Assembly (NCBI GenBank): GCA_028671895.1
Contig: CM053801.1
Location: forward strand, 16,095,375 to 16,159,374
Direction: 5' to 3'
From: Oenanthe sinensis
Taxonomy: Eukaryota > Streptophyta > Magnoliopsida > Apiales > Apiaceae
Length of the DNA: 64,000 nt
Below are positions 11,775 to 23,600 of the stretch, piece after piece (the first letter of the stretch is position 1; every line of letters begins with the position of its first letter). A program made the translations under genes and the position numbers. The notes beneath the pieces are model-generated. The model searched no databases. It saw only the letters and a program-made list of their open reading frames with translations, and was not told where the DNA came from.

Positions 11775-12446
11775 AACAAGATCTTGGAAGAGTCATCATC
11801 TTTGGATTGCCTGCACCAAACACTAAGTTAGCTACTCGTAGGCCACAAGAAATGAGAAGATGAAAACAAACCATTCAGAAACGAGGAAAATGAAGGCCTC
11901 GAAAGGACATCAACAGCATGCAAACACAAGTTATTAAGAAGATAGGAAGATGAAGGCCTCACAAGAATGATTGAATGCATTGGATGAAATTTGGATAATT
12001 GGAATTCTTAACTGTTTTAGCTATTTGGATTGTTAACTATTTTGAGAGTTTGTGTTAAGTATATTCAGATGATTTGGATTTTGATTCATACATGTTGTCT
12101 AGTTTCTATTAATTATATATGAGAGTTTGGATTTTGGTGTTTAATTTTTGTTAATTGGATGCATGAATTGTTCAATATTTGTAAATTTTCTATTTTAATA
12201 GTTCATGTGTTTATTTTTTGATACTTAGACGGTTAAAGTGTACAGAGATTTCCATTGTTCCTTCACTTCCACTTGCCGAAGAGTGACTAACACTCTCCCC
12301 GTTTCAGGCCAATTTTGCCTCAATTATGCCTATTGTGTCTATTTCTCATACATGGATGGTTGAACCATCCAAAATTTTTCTTTATTGGCTAGTGTGAATA
12401 TCACCATGTACTTCGATGGTAAATGTGTGTTTAACCTTATATAAAA

Positions 12447-13669
12447 TTTTATTTTTGTCTAACCACAAATTCAACATAAGAAAAGTGATAAAAAAATTGA
12501 TAACAAAACTTTTAACTCACGTGTAACTTATATAAATACTAGTTTATATCTCGTGCGATGCATGGATCGAATTATTTTAATATTTTCTTTATATAATTTG
12601 AATATATTTTTATTTTTATAATAATAATTTAATTTTTATTTAATGCTATGTGTATATATTTTATATATATTTTCATATACTTTATTTGTATTTTAATAAT
12701 ATAATGTTTGTGTTTTTTATTTATAGATGTGTTTTATTTAAAAAATTAATGTAAGATATATTTTAGTTAGAATATTAGTGTTTAAAAATTAGACTCAATA
12801 TAATTATACAACCCAAATACCGACCAAGGACCACCGACTACCAAATTTTTAATCTTTTAGTTTTAATAATATAGCACATATGATTAAGTTATAATTATTA
12901 ATATTTATCTATTAAATATGACTAAAATGCCCCAAATGCAATATATAATTAGGTTTTAAAAGATCACGTAAAATATTAACTCAATTATTTCTGTTACGTG
13001 TGAACTCCTGCCCATTACCTCTCACTCAACCGTGGAGAAGGAGAAGATGCAAAATGATACTAAATTTCGAAAGTCACGTTGAAGATACAAGATTAAAGAT
13101 TAAGGAAAAATGTTTTAAAGATGATACTAAATTTTGAACGCCGTGCTGAAAAATCTAAATATTTTATTGAATCTCGTGTTCTGAGTAATCAAGATTCTGT
13201 AAATACGGATATTGATGGTCTAGGTCCGAATTTATGAAACTTGGTCCAAATTAATGGTCAAGTTAATATTGTTGAAAAAACATTTAGTGTGATTAAAAAA
13301 CCAATCATAATATTGAGAATTTTGGTGAAGATGATTGTCATCCCGATCTCCCGCATTTTAGCATAAAACCTAACTAAGTCTAGCGTCTAGGGTCCGAGAC
13401 GTCAGACGATCTAGCGTTTCGTCTAGGTACCCATCTAGTGTTTGATTTTTTTTATATAAATAATTAGGCCAAAACGCCATAAAATTTGGCGTTTTGGCAT
13501 TTTGCTAGATGATATAATATTTTTGAGTGCTATTTCGGTCATCTTCCGCCTCGATCATTTTAAACATTTTGTATAGAAATTGCGTGGGTAAGATATTAAA
13601 ACCTCATTAAAAAAATTCAAAAGAGAGTTATATTATGAAAGGGTTGCAAGCTTATACGACGAGCCCATA
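12447..13669. other. Intergenic, upstream of eIF5B
   Basis: This is AT-rich intergenic DNA. A GC-richer stretch with GTCTAGG/CTAGCG words lies at 13375-13445. I see no ORF, TIR pair or LTR that can be supported. Confidence 0.55.
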
Positions 13670-14143
13670 GAAAAAACCTTGCACGCTTTACCGTTCTTCA
13701 TTGCTTCTTCGTTGGTCGCTGTTTGTTCTTATTAATAATTAATAATCTGTAACGCACAAACCCTAATTTTACATCTCCACAACTTTAATTTCGATTTTGT
13801 ATCTCTCATCTCTTTCTCTCTGGTTAGTTTTCGCTTTCTCTTTTCTTGATTTCATTGTCAATTTCATGTCTATTATCTTAATATCTCTGTCTAATTAGTT
13901 TTTGTATGTATGTGTATATATATTCTGTCTAATTAGTTTATGTACATGTATGTTTGTGTGTTTACATTGCATCTGATAAGTATTGAATTCTGAGGGTTGA
14001 TTTAGTTAATGTGATGCTTACAACTCTCTGTGTGTGTGTTTAGATGTGGTTATGTCTGGCTGGTTTGTTTTGTGATTTTGATTTGTTGATTTGGTATTAG
14101 GGCTTAGGTGGAATTGTTTATTTGTCGAAATTGCTGAATACTG
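13670..14143 (+). promoter_or_regulatory. eIF5B: eIF5B 5' leader with 5'-UTR intron
   Basis: A CT-rich leader exon appears to end at 13822 (CTCTCTG followed by GTTAGT). A 278-bp T-rich intron (13823-14100, ending TTGGTATTAG) separates it from a 43-base leader joined to the ATG at 14144. Leader introns of this type are common in plant housekeeping genes. The transcription start near 13670-13700 is an estimate. Confidence 0.6.
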
Positions 14144-17100
14144 ATGGGTCGAAAGAAGCCTGTCAGCCGGGAGGATGATGCACCTGGTGGGGAGGGTAAG
14201 TCGAAGAAGAAGTCGGTTAAGATTGATGATGATGAGTATTCTATTGGAACGGAATTGGAGGAATCGGTGGTTGAGGTGAAGCAGGGTGCACCTGGTAAAG
14301 ACAAGGGAAAGAAGAAGAAGTCTAAGAATTCTCGGGGTAAGAGTAATGATGATGATGATGAGGATGATTATGTTTTGAATGATAACGGTGATGATGTTGG
14401 GAAGAAGTGGAAGTCGAAAAAAAGCGGGGGTAGTAATAGTATGTTTAGTAGTTCGGCTTTTGGGTTACTTGGGGAGGAGGATGACAATGAGGATGAGGAT
14501 GAAGTTGTTCAAGATCAGGATGGTGATGGTGTTTCTGGTGAGGAAGATGTTGATATGTCTCTAGCTTTTAAGGGGAAGAAGAAATCATCAAAGTCTAAGA
14601 AGAGTAGTGGCTTTAGTGCTTCATCAGCTTTTGATGCACTTGGTGTTGATGAGGATGATGACGGGGATGTTATTGATGATTCAGGGTTTGAGCAAAAATC
14701 TGATGATGATGATGAGCCGGTTATTAAGTTGACAGGGAAGAAGAAACCGTCAAAATCAAAGAAGAAAGGGGGTGATGGTGTTTCTTTTGCTTCTAGCTTT
14801 GATATACTTGATGAAGAAGATGAGAACAAGGAGGAAGATAAGGAGGACGATGAAGATGCGTCGTCCATTTCCTTCTCGGGTAAGAAGAAGAAATTGTCAA
14901 AATCATCAAAGAAGAGTAATAATTCATTTCCTGATGAGAATGGTGAAAATCTTTCTGTCTCAGAATCTGGTACAGTTAATGATGATATTAGTGCTCTGGA
15001 TGAGGATGCATCTGCAGTAATCTTTTCTGGTAAAAAGAAGTCATCAAAGAAGAAGGGTAACACTGGCTTTACACAGCAGGAGGCTGAGCAATCTGAGGAA
15101 GCTCAGGGTGAAGAAGAAAAGCCGGGTACAAGTGCTGGTGATAACAAAAGTAAAGACACTAGTGATGATGTGGTGGTAACTTCGAAAAACAAGAAGAAGA
15201 AAAAGAAGGGGGGAAGGACTGCACAGGAAGAAGACGACCTTGATAAGATTCTAGCAGAGCTTGGTGAAGCCCCACCTCCCTCGAAGCCTGATACTGCTCC
15301 GCAACAAGAAAAAGTTCTAATCCAAGCTGAACCAGCGGTGGCTGTAGATACTGCAGTTGGAAAGGAAGTCGGTGAAGACACTTTGGAGTCTGCTGCTGCA
15401 AAAAAGAAGAAAAAGAAAAAAGAGAAGGAAAAGGAGAAGAAGGCTGCTGTAGTAGCTGCGCCTGCTGTAGAAGAGAAACAGGACGAAACAAAGAATAAAG
15501 TAGCAGACAAGAAGAAAGTCCCAAAACATGTTAGGGAGATGCAAGAGAGAATTGCCAAGCAAAAGGCAGAGGCAGAACGTAAGCAAAGGGAAGAAGAGGA
15601 GAGGATAAGAAAGGAAGAAGAGGAGAGACTAAAGCAAGAAGAAGCGGAAAGACAAGCAGAAGAGAAAAAAAGAATAAAAAAGGAGAGAGAAAAGGAAAAA
15701 CTTTTGAAGAAGAAACAAGAAGGTAAGTTTTTAACAGGGAAGCAGAAAGAGGAAGCCCGTAGGCGGGAGGCAATGAGGAACCAAATACTTGCAAATGCTG
15801 GAGGTCTGCCTCTCACTACTGCTGACACTGTTAGTGCACCGAAACGGCCCAAGTATCAAACGAAGAAGTCGAAAACACAGACTCAAGTAAATGGTGGTGC
15901 CTCTACTAAGGCTAATGAATTGACAGAATTAGAAGAAAAACAGGAAGTTATGTCCGGTTTGGACTCCCCTGAAAATGAGAAAGTTGAAGAGATGAACTTA
16001 ATGGACGTGGAGGAGAAATCTGAAGTTGATTTGGTTGAAGAGGATGGAACAGAAGAAGAAGATGACGAAGAAGAATGGGATGCAAAGAGTTGGGATGACG
16101 ATAATCTTAAGCTTCTTGGTAAAAGTGCATTTGCTGATGAAGAGGCTGACTTGGAACCCGAAGTTGTGGTAAAAAAAGATACAAAAAGTTTACAAGCTGC
16201 TACTCGTAATGCCAAACCAACAATACCTCCAGAGAAAGTGGTCTCTACTGCTCCAGTGAAATCTCAGGATACTGATAAAAGCTTGCCAATCGGCGAGGTT
16301 GCAGCCAAAAATAAACAGAAAGATATAGCTGAGAAAAAAGAATCACAAAAAGCAGATGGTGAAAATCTCCGGTCCCCAATTTGCTGTATTATGGGTCATG
16401 TTGATACTGGAAAGACCAAGCTGCTTGATTGCATCCGAGGCACTAACGTTCAGGAAGGGGAAGCTGGCGGAATTACTCAGCAAATTGGTGCAACATATTT
16501 TCCTGCTGAAAACTTACGGGATAGGACCAAGGAATTAAAAGCTGATGCAAAACTGAAAGTTCCAGGCCTGTTGGTTATTGATACCCCAGGACACGAGTCA
16601 TTTACAAACTTGCGTTCTCGGGGATCTGGATTATGTGATATTGCGATTTTGGTTGTTGACATAATGCATGGATTGGAACCGCAAACCATAGAGTCACTTA
16701 ATCTGTTGAGAATGAGGAATACAGAGTTTATTGTTGCCCTGAACAAGGTGAGTTACACTGGAGTTTTACATTTGAAGTGCATTTTACACATTGACTTCTT
16801 TGACAAACACGGTATCCTAACATAACAAATTCAAAATGTGCAGGTTGATAGATTGTATGGGTGGAAAACTTGTCGCAATGCACCAATTCTGAAGGCAATG
16901 AAGCTCCAGAATAAAGATGTCCAGAATGAATTTAATAGGAGGCTTATTGAGGTCGTATATTATCTACTTTTCTTCTAAATTTCTCTTAGGCATGCAAGTC
17001 TAGTTACACTAATTTTTTTGGCAATTTCAGATTATTACTCAGTTTAAGGAGCAAGGATTGAATACTGAACTATACTATAAAAACAAAGAGATGGGGGAGA

Positions 17101-20100
17101 CCTTCAGTATTGTACCGACAAGTGCAATCAGGTTCTTAAACTATTTGTTTATACTTGTGAACCATTTATTGTCCTTGCACTTAAAAAATTTGTAGAGTAG
17201 CTTTGTGATGATGTTCTGGGTTCTTGATGAAACAGTGGTGAAGGTATCCCCGATTTGCTTTTGTTGCTAGTGCAATGGTCTCAAAAGACTATGGTTGAAA
17301 AACTTACATACAGCGATGAAGTGCAGGTTAACTTTCTTGTTTAGTTTTTCCAAGTTCTCTTAAAGATTTTAAATCTGTTATATTCTGAGATTGCTTTGGA
17401 ATGTTTTGTCAGTGTACAGTTTTGGAGGTTAAGGTCATTGAAGGTCATGGAACTACAATTGATGTGGTGTTGGTTAATGGTGTGCTTCATGAAGGTGATC
17501 AGATAGTTGTCTGCGGTATGCAGGTAATCAATTTCTATTGTCATTATATAAAGTTTAAGAATTTAAGTTGATGATGGATGTCAGGGAACTAAACATGGAC
17601 TCTTTATTAGGGACCCATTGTTACAACAATACGAGCGTTATTGACTCCCCATCCAATGAAGGAACTTCGTGTTAAGGTGAGATCTTTCTATTCAATCTTG
17701 TATGATTTTTACTTCCCGTTGTCTTTTCCCTCCTGCTAAGTATCTCTCAGCAGTCAGTCCTTTAAAAGGCTATATCGGGAATTGTTTTTCACTAATTTAA
17801 GAATCAGAAATTCATTGAAAATGCTTTAATTACTGTTTGATGATCTCCCTTTTTAGTGTTTCATGTGTCTTTTCCGCTGACTATATGCGATGTCTCCATC
17901 ATCTCTGTCATTGTATAATAAAAAGGGGAGAAAGGAAACTAAAACTAATAATGAAGAATTCAGCTTCTACTAGAAGGATTTAGTTGGAGTGGAACTGTTA
18001 AGCTGAAGTTTGTACAGTTGTGTTTGTAAGATCAGTAAATACGAAAGCTCCATGATGAGATTTAATATTGAAATATTTATTTTTATTAATATACCTACAG
18101 AAATGGCGTGGTTGGGATTTGGGAGAAGAGCAATATCTTCATTTTTGAATTAAATGTTTTTGTTAGTGTTTAAAAGATTTGGGATTGTCCAGGCTTTCTC
18201 TTCTTTCTTTTCTTACAGTATAATTATTGAAAAAATATAATTGGATTAAGCTGATGCAAGTGCTACCTCAACTTGGGCCGTGCGATTTATAAAATATAAA
18301 GATATATCCCAAAACATCATTATTGAATAATATTAAGGTTGACTGGCAAACAATTTTTCTGTCTTGCAATCTTCAATTTCTAACAACGAATATATATCTC
18401 CGTAATTTCAAGATTTGTTGGTGTGATGATGTCTGCACTTGATATAACCATTGATATCAATCATAGAGAATAATAAAACTCACGATTAGAATATAAATAA
18501 TTGAGAAGTGCCAATGATGGAGCAAACATTGTGTGGACCAAGCAGGCCCAGAGTATTGATTGTGATATGTTCAGGGAAATTTAGTGCATGCCACTGTACA
18601 GATTTGTATGTATTAGTTTGCAACTATAGTGGATAGTTATCGTCTCGTTTTTAGTGTAGTTCATTTCTTTTGTATAGCGTAGTCCAACAAAGATAACTGA
18701 TAATATATTAGGAATCAGTGACAAATACATCCAAGTTACCAATAAGAATAAACTGATAAGCAATATAGATGAAAATTCACTGTAATAATGGCTCACTTAT
18801 TCAATTCATGGAGATATTCACTGCAATGAGGATAACCCCATTAGCATTCTGAAGTGATAGCACACCTACTCACAAAATTTGCGGAGATCTAAGTGCAGGA
18901 CTTTAATCAACTGAAGAAAATATTGCAGAGAACAATAGTTAAATGAAATATATTTTTCTCCTCTCTTGATTGGTGGTGAGTCAATGTCTTGCAGTTCCCA
19001 TTTATTTATGAAAAATCAAGCACTTTTCTCTCTCCTTGAGTGATTGGTGTGATTTTACATCAGCATTGTGAGGTGGTTCACTCACATTTGGAAGTTACCA
19101 GAGCAGACTATATAACTAATGTTTTATCTAGTTGTCTTGAGAAATTTTGTTTTTTATCTACCATCATTTACAATTGGTATGTTTATTTCATTATATATAA
19201 TGAAGAATGTGGTGGGTTTTCTGATTGCAGGGTACTTTTCTTCACCACAAAGAAATCAAGGCTGCCCAGGGCATCAAGATTACTGCGCAGGTAAAAGAAA
19301 TAGCCCCAACCCGTTTAATTTTCATTTATGAATTTTTCCTTTCTAAATTACAAGATTTTAGACCGAGGAGGCTGTATAGAGTCTTTTTTGCTCAGTTATC
19401 TCTGTTATTTGTACTGGTTGGCTAAGAGCTCTCATTGTTTGTGTATATCTTTAGTCCCATCGAGTGTTGTGAAAATGAAAATTGCAAATCTGGTCTTCGG
19501 CACGACGACCTTGTAGCAATTAATGGGGGATTAATCGTATATTTTATAATAATATAATAATATAATAAAATTTAACTTATTAACCTTATTAAATTACTAA
19601 ATTAATCATTACATATTTATTACATCATAAGTTTTAAGATAATATATGTTTAATCAACATATTATATAATCTATTAAAAAACATACCGTTCTTGAAAATT
19701 ATGGTCCCATCTGATAATAAAGTATAGAATTCTCTTTCAAGAAACATAAATTTTGATGTTTAGTCATTCTCATATGAATAAATTGTCCTTGTGAAGGTCA
19801 TTGTGAGTTCACTTGTACTTAATATTTTGTGCAGGGCCTTGAGCATGCAATTGCAGGCACCGGTCTTTATGTGGTTGGGCCTAATGATGATTTGGAAGTA
19901 GTGAAGGAGTCGACCATGGAAGATATGAAGTCGGTGATGAGCAGAATCGATAAAACTGGTGAAGGGGTTTATGTTCAAGCATCTACTCTTGGTTCTTTGG
20001 AAGCATTGCTTGAGTTCTTGAAAACTCCTGCAGTTAATATACCCGTGAGTGGTATAGGCATAGGTCCTGTCCACAAGAAGGATGTCATGAAGGCCAGTGT

Positions 20101-21329
20101 AATGCTTGAGAAGAAGAAAGAGTACGCAACCATCTTGGCTTTTGATGTTAAAGTGACACAAGAGGCCCGGGAACTTGCGGAGGAGTATGGGGTAAAAGTA
20201 TTCATTGCTGATATCATATACCACTTGTTTGATCAGTTCAAGGCATACATTGATACCTTTAAGGAGGAAAAGAAGAAGGAAGCTGCTGAGGAGGCAGTGT
20301 TTCCATGCGTGCTTAAGATTATGCCGAACTGTGTTTTTAACAAGAAGGACCCAATTATTTTGGGTGTTGATGTTCTCGAGGGAATCGCTAAGGTACATAA
20401 ATATCTTGTTGCAGCATTATTATATTCCGTAGAAATTATAATGGGACTCTTTTTTCCTCACTTTTGCTAAATATAAAGGACAAGCTTTACTATATTCCGC
20501 ATCTGGACATGTATGTCAAGACTTGTCAATCTCAATGTGAAATTTTAGTGGTGGATGTGTCTTTATTTTACTTGAAACAATATTTGCGCAGGTTGGAACT
20601 CCAATCTGTATTCCACAGAAGGAATTTATTGACATTGGCCGGATAGCTTCCATTGAGAACAACCACAAGCCAGTCGATACTGCTAAGAAAGGCAGTAAGG
20701 TGGCCATTAAGGTACCAAACCTGGAACTGTCATCATAAAGTTGATGTTAACCAGTTTATGGGATTTTAGTACACCTTCAAATATTACAATTATATATTCT
20801 CATGTTAGTTTGTTCTGTGCAAGTACTAAATAGTATCATTGAGCTTATGGGTACGATCAACCTGACAAAAGGCCTTAAAGTTAATTCATTTTTGACAAAA
20901 GGCCTTAAAGTTAACCGAAATGAATAGATCTGAGGGTTTAATGTTTCCCGAAATGAAATGGACAGATCGTGTTGGTTTTGAATATAAATATGGGAAGGTA
21001 ATAACTACTTGGGTTAAAAAAAGTATCAATGGGAGAGGAGGATGGTCTTTTTTTTTTAATGCAACGGAGCCTCATATAGTCATATTAGATACAATAGTAG
21101 CTTTCAACTTGAGTGAAAAAGGACGAGGTCCAAAAGTAAGGTTCAATTGCAATCTCAGTATAATACATAGTTCCTATTTATACATCAAAACGTGTTAAGT
21201 AAATTTTTTACTTGGCAGCAAATTAGATGATCATGCATGCAGGTAGGAAACATACTTATTCTTAGCTTATTGACAGTTTTCTATTTATTAGTTTATTGGT
21301 CAAATGTCTTATTCTAAATATACTACTCA

Positions 21330-21370
<41 letters not shown>

Positions 21371-23213
21371 TTCTTAATGTTGTTATGTTTCAATAAATTA
21401 TAATAAGCTGGCTGGTTTATTAATAATTCAAAGGGGGTATAACATATCCATGTCTGTTGTCTATCTTATTTTGAAGTTTTATGCCTATAAGTAATTTTAA
21501 GTATGGATTATTTAATAAATTCATAATGGCTGATTTCCAATTGTAAAAATATATGAGGAATTAAAAAGCAGGTCCTAAACTTTTCATGACATATGAGTAT
21601 ATGACTATATGTATATATTGTTATTTTAATACCGACCATTTGTTGAATATGTGAAAATTTTGATCTTGTTTCAAGAAGGAAGAGAAAAAAAAGTAAAGAG
21701 AAGAGTGGACTGGCTTCATTTCTTAGTTGATACTCACATGCAATTATTTTGTACATATGTAGATAATTGGAAACAATCCGGATGAGCAACAAAAAATGTT
21801 TGGCAGACATTTTGAGATTGAAGATGAGCTCGTCAGCCACTTGTCTAGGAGGTCTCTTGACATACTGAAAGAAAATTATCGGGTAAGTAAAATATATTTT
21901 TAGATGTTTTGTTTTCTCTCCAACCTACTGGGTATAACGGATAATAATTGACACATGAAGTTGCATTTATATATTTTTATCAGAGGATCTACCTAATCTG
22001 ATGTCTGACGCCCTTGAGATCAAAGACTAGTCATAGTATGTAGGAGATTTGATGAGAAGTCCCCTTTTTTTTTTGTGCTTTCACAGTTTCTTCTTGCAAT
22101 CTCTCAAACTAAAAAAAAATCCTTAACATTTCAAAAAGTAAATGATAATTCATAATTTTCAGCTTTCACGTAGTTGTAGTTGTCTTACATTAAAAAAAAC
22201 TTATTTACAAAAATTACAAATACTTACACATGCACGTGTCATTAATGCCCAATTACTTATTACTAAGGGAAGATAGAGGAAAATATTTGCTAGGATACAA
22301 GTCAAGGGGTTGAACTTATTTTCGGTCCCTCCAGCACAATTTGGCTCAACAATTTTAAAATTTTCAAGTGCAATGTGCCCCTCCCCCGCCCCCTTCAACA
22401 TCTTTGCTGGGCCTCCAACTGTATTAAAATAATGTGTATATAATCATAGAAATAGGTAATTCTTTTATTAAATTTGATTATATAATTTCTAATTTTCTAG
22501 CGAGAAGAAAAATGCATGATGGTTTTTGGTGTCTTCTTATACACTTAATAAATATCAAGACATTTTGCTTTTGTATAATCTTAGTTCACTTCTCCTATAA
22601 TAAGTATTTCATTGTTGAGTACGTAACGGATACTAACATCTGGTATTTGCTATACTTTAGATGTCTTTAAACAACTAAATATGAACAAAATTTTCTGTCC
22701 ATTATTCTGTGCAACTGTGTTTATGACCATAATTTCCTACAATGGATATACCTGCATATGATTGGGCACTGAGCGTGATGTGGTTGGAAAGGAATGGAAT
22801 GTAATTGAACTTAGTTTAAACACTTGTATGCACAAATACTATTTCCTTAACCCTTTCCATGTTACAGTTTTAACTTGGAGATTATTTTTTCCAGTTTTCA
22901 AATGGATGCTCATTTATTCCTTCCACTCAGCTTCTTCAGAAATCCTCATTAAGAAAGGAAAAAAGAATTACACTTAGCCCTCTAAACCTTTTTTTTTTAA
23001 TCTTTGCCCCTCTTATTTTCTTCATACACCTCACTCTACTCCTATCTCCATTTAGTTCCACCTAACCAAATAAGTTGTGATAGTCTAATGCAAATCAGTA
23101 TTTAATTTTCAACATTTTAAATTTTCCTCGTTATTAATCTTCTACAGGATGAGCTGTCCAATGAAGAATGGCGGCTGGTTGTCAAACTGAAACACTTGTT
23201 TAAAATCCAGTGA
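14144..23213 (+). CDS. eIF5B: Eukaryotic translation initiation factor 5B (eIF5B)
   Basis: eIF5B is the cytosolic GTPase that promotes joining of the 60S subunit to the 48S initiation complex; it is homologous to bacterial IF2. Exons: 14144-16747, 16844-16951, 17031-17131, 17236-17326, 17413-17523, 17611-17676, 19231-19290, 19835-20392, 20592-20711, 21763-21882, 23148-23213 (the third and fourth share a split Ser codon). All borders are GT-AG and the frame is open to TGA at 23211, giving 1334 residues, a usual length for the plant family. Residues 1 to about 740 are Lys/Glu/Asp-rich and low-complexity, as in other eIF5Bs, with a Glu/Lys coiled-coil stretch near 460-545. The G domain follows: GHVDTGKT at about 751-758, GGITQQIG, DTPGHE from about 813, and NKVD whose codons are split NK/VD by the first coding intron. 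Domains II-IV follow, including the long exon at 19835. The start is the first ATG after the leader intron, with MGRKKP typical of the family. The gene appears intact. Confidence 0.96.
17677..19230 (+). other. Large eIF5B intron, nothing recognised
   Basis: This 1.55-kb AT-rich intron separates the exon ending ELRVK from the exon starting GTFLHHKE. ORFs on either strand are short and lack coding character. No transposon termini were found. Confidence 0.6.
20863..20914. repeat. Short tandem duplication in eIF5B intron
   Basis: The word TGACAAAAGGCCTTAAAGTT occurs twice exactly, beginning at 20863 and 20893, giving a 30-bp period. Confidence 0.85.
21331..21370. repeat. (TAA)n microsatellite
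   Basis: About 13 uninterrupted TAA units lie inside the eIF5B intron that precedes the exon starting IIGNNPDEQQ. Confidence 0.95.
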
Positions 23214-23600
23214 TTTTTGCTTTTCAAACTGAAGAAACTCTTAAATCCAGTGACTTTTGCCAATTGTGTACTTGAAGCAATTCCTGTTTGACAAATTTGG
23301 AGGATTGCTGGTGCAGATATTTACTGTAAAGAAAGAGCTTATTTTGTGAAGCAAGGAACTCATGACGGAAACTATTCAACGGATGAATCTGTGGGCCTGA
23401 TATGTGGAACCAGTTTAGAGTGTAATTTTTTTTCCCAGTGTGAACAATGTGTAGCTCACGATTGAGTTTGTCTGGAGCTTGTGTTCCATCTTTTTTGTTG
23501 GATGTAGGATGCCTTGGTAAGCTTTCTGTGCAGGAGTGCAAAGAAAACTGCAACCCAATATTATGTCAAATAAATGTTGCAACATACCTTTTCTAAAGCA
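23214..23600 (+). other. eIF5B: Probable eIF5B 3' UTR
   Basis: The stretch directly follows the eIF5B stop. AATAAA at 23569-23574 is a plausible polyadenylation signal. The end is estimated. Confidence 0.5.

Larger units (their letters stand above)
9068..12436. mobile_element. Mutator-like element (MULE) carrying a spliced gene
   Basis: The left end, GGGTGAAACACACAATTACC from 9068, and the right end, whose reverse complement starts GGTTAAACACACATTTACC at 12436, are diverged inverted repeats. By eye they are about 65% alike over the first 80 bases, with recognisable similarity to roughly 120. A perfect 10-bp direct repeat TTATATAAAA abuts both ends (9058-9067 and 12437-12446), within the 9-11 bp size typical of Mutator superfamily insertions. 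The 3,369 bp contain no transposase that I can recognise. They hold a CT-rich leader (9280-9335), a small spliced gene (9951-10571) and a 1.1-kb LTR (10663-11774). Without the LTR the element would be about 2.26 kb. Non-autonomous and possibly Pack-MULE-like; whether the gene was captured is inference. Confidence 0.75.
20712..21762 (+). other. eIF5B intron with an unexplained ORF
   Basis: This 1.05-kb intron holds a 92-codon plus-strand ORF (20920-21198), a 22-bp direct repeat and a (TAA)n tract. The ORF product (starts MNRSEGLMFPEMKW, includes VGFEYKYGKVITTWV) matches no family I recognise. It could be a fragment of an inserted element or chance. Confidence 0.5.

Noticed and set aside
12541..12600. 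Possible transposon end (ACTAGTTTATATCTCGTGCG)
   Set aside because: It is reminiscent of repeated plant elements, but no partner end or target duplication was found.
14515..16215. Long Ser/Phe-rich minus-strand ORFs under eIF5B exon 1
   Set aside because: They are shadows of the Lys/Glu/Asp-rich coding exon.
19760..20398. 212-codon minus-strand ORF opposite the eIF5B exon 19835-20392
   Set aside because: It overlaps a conserved eIF5B exon in antisense and has no recognisable domain.
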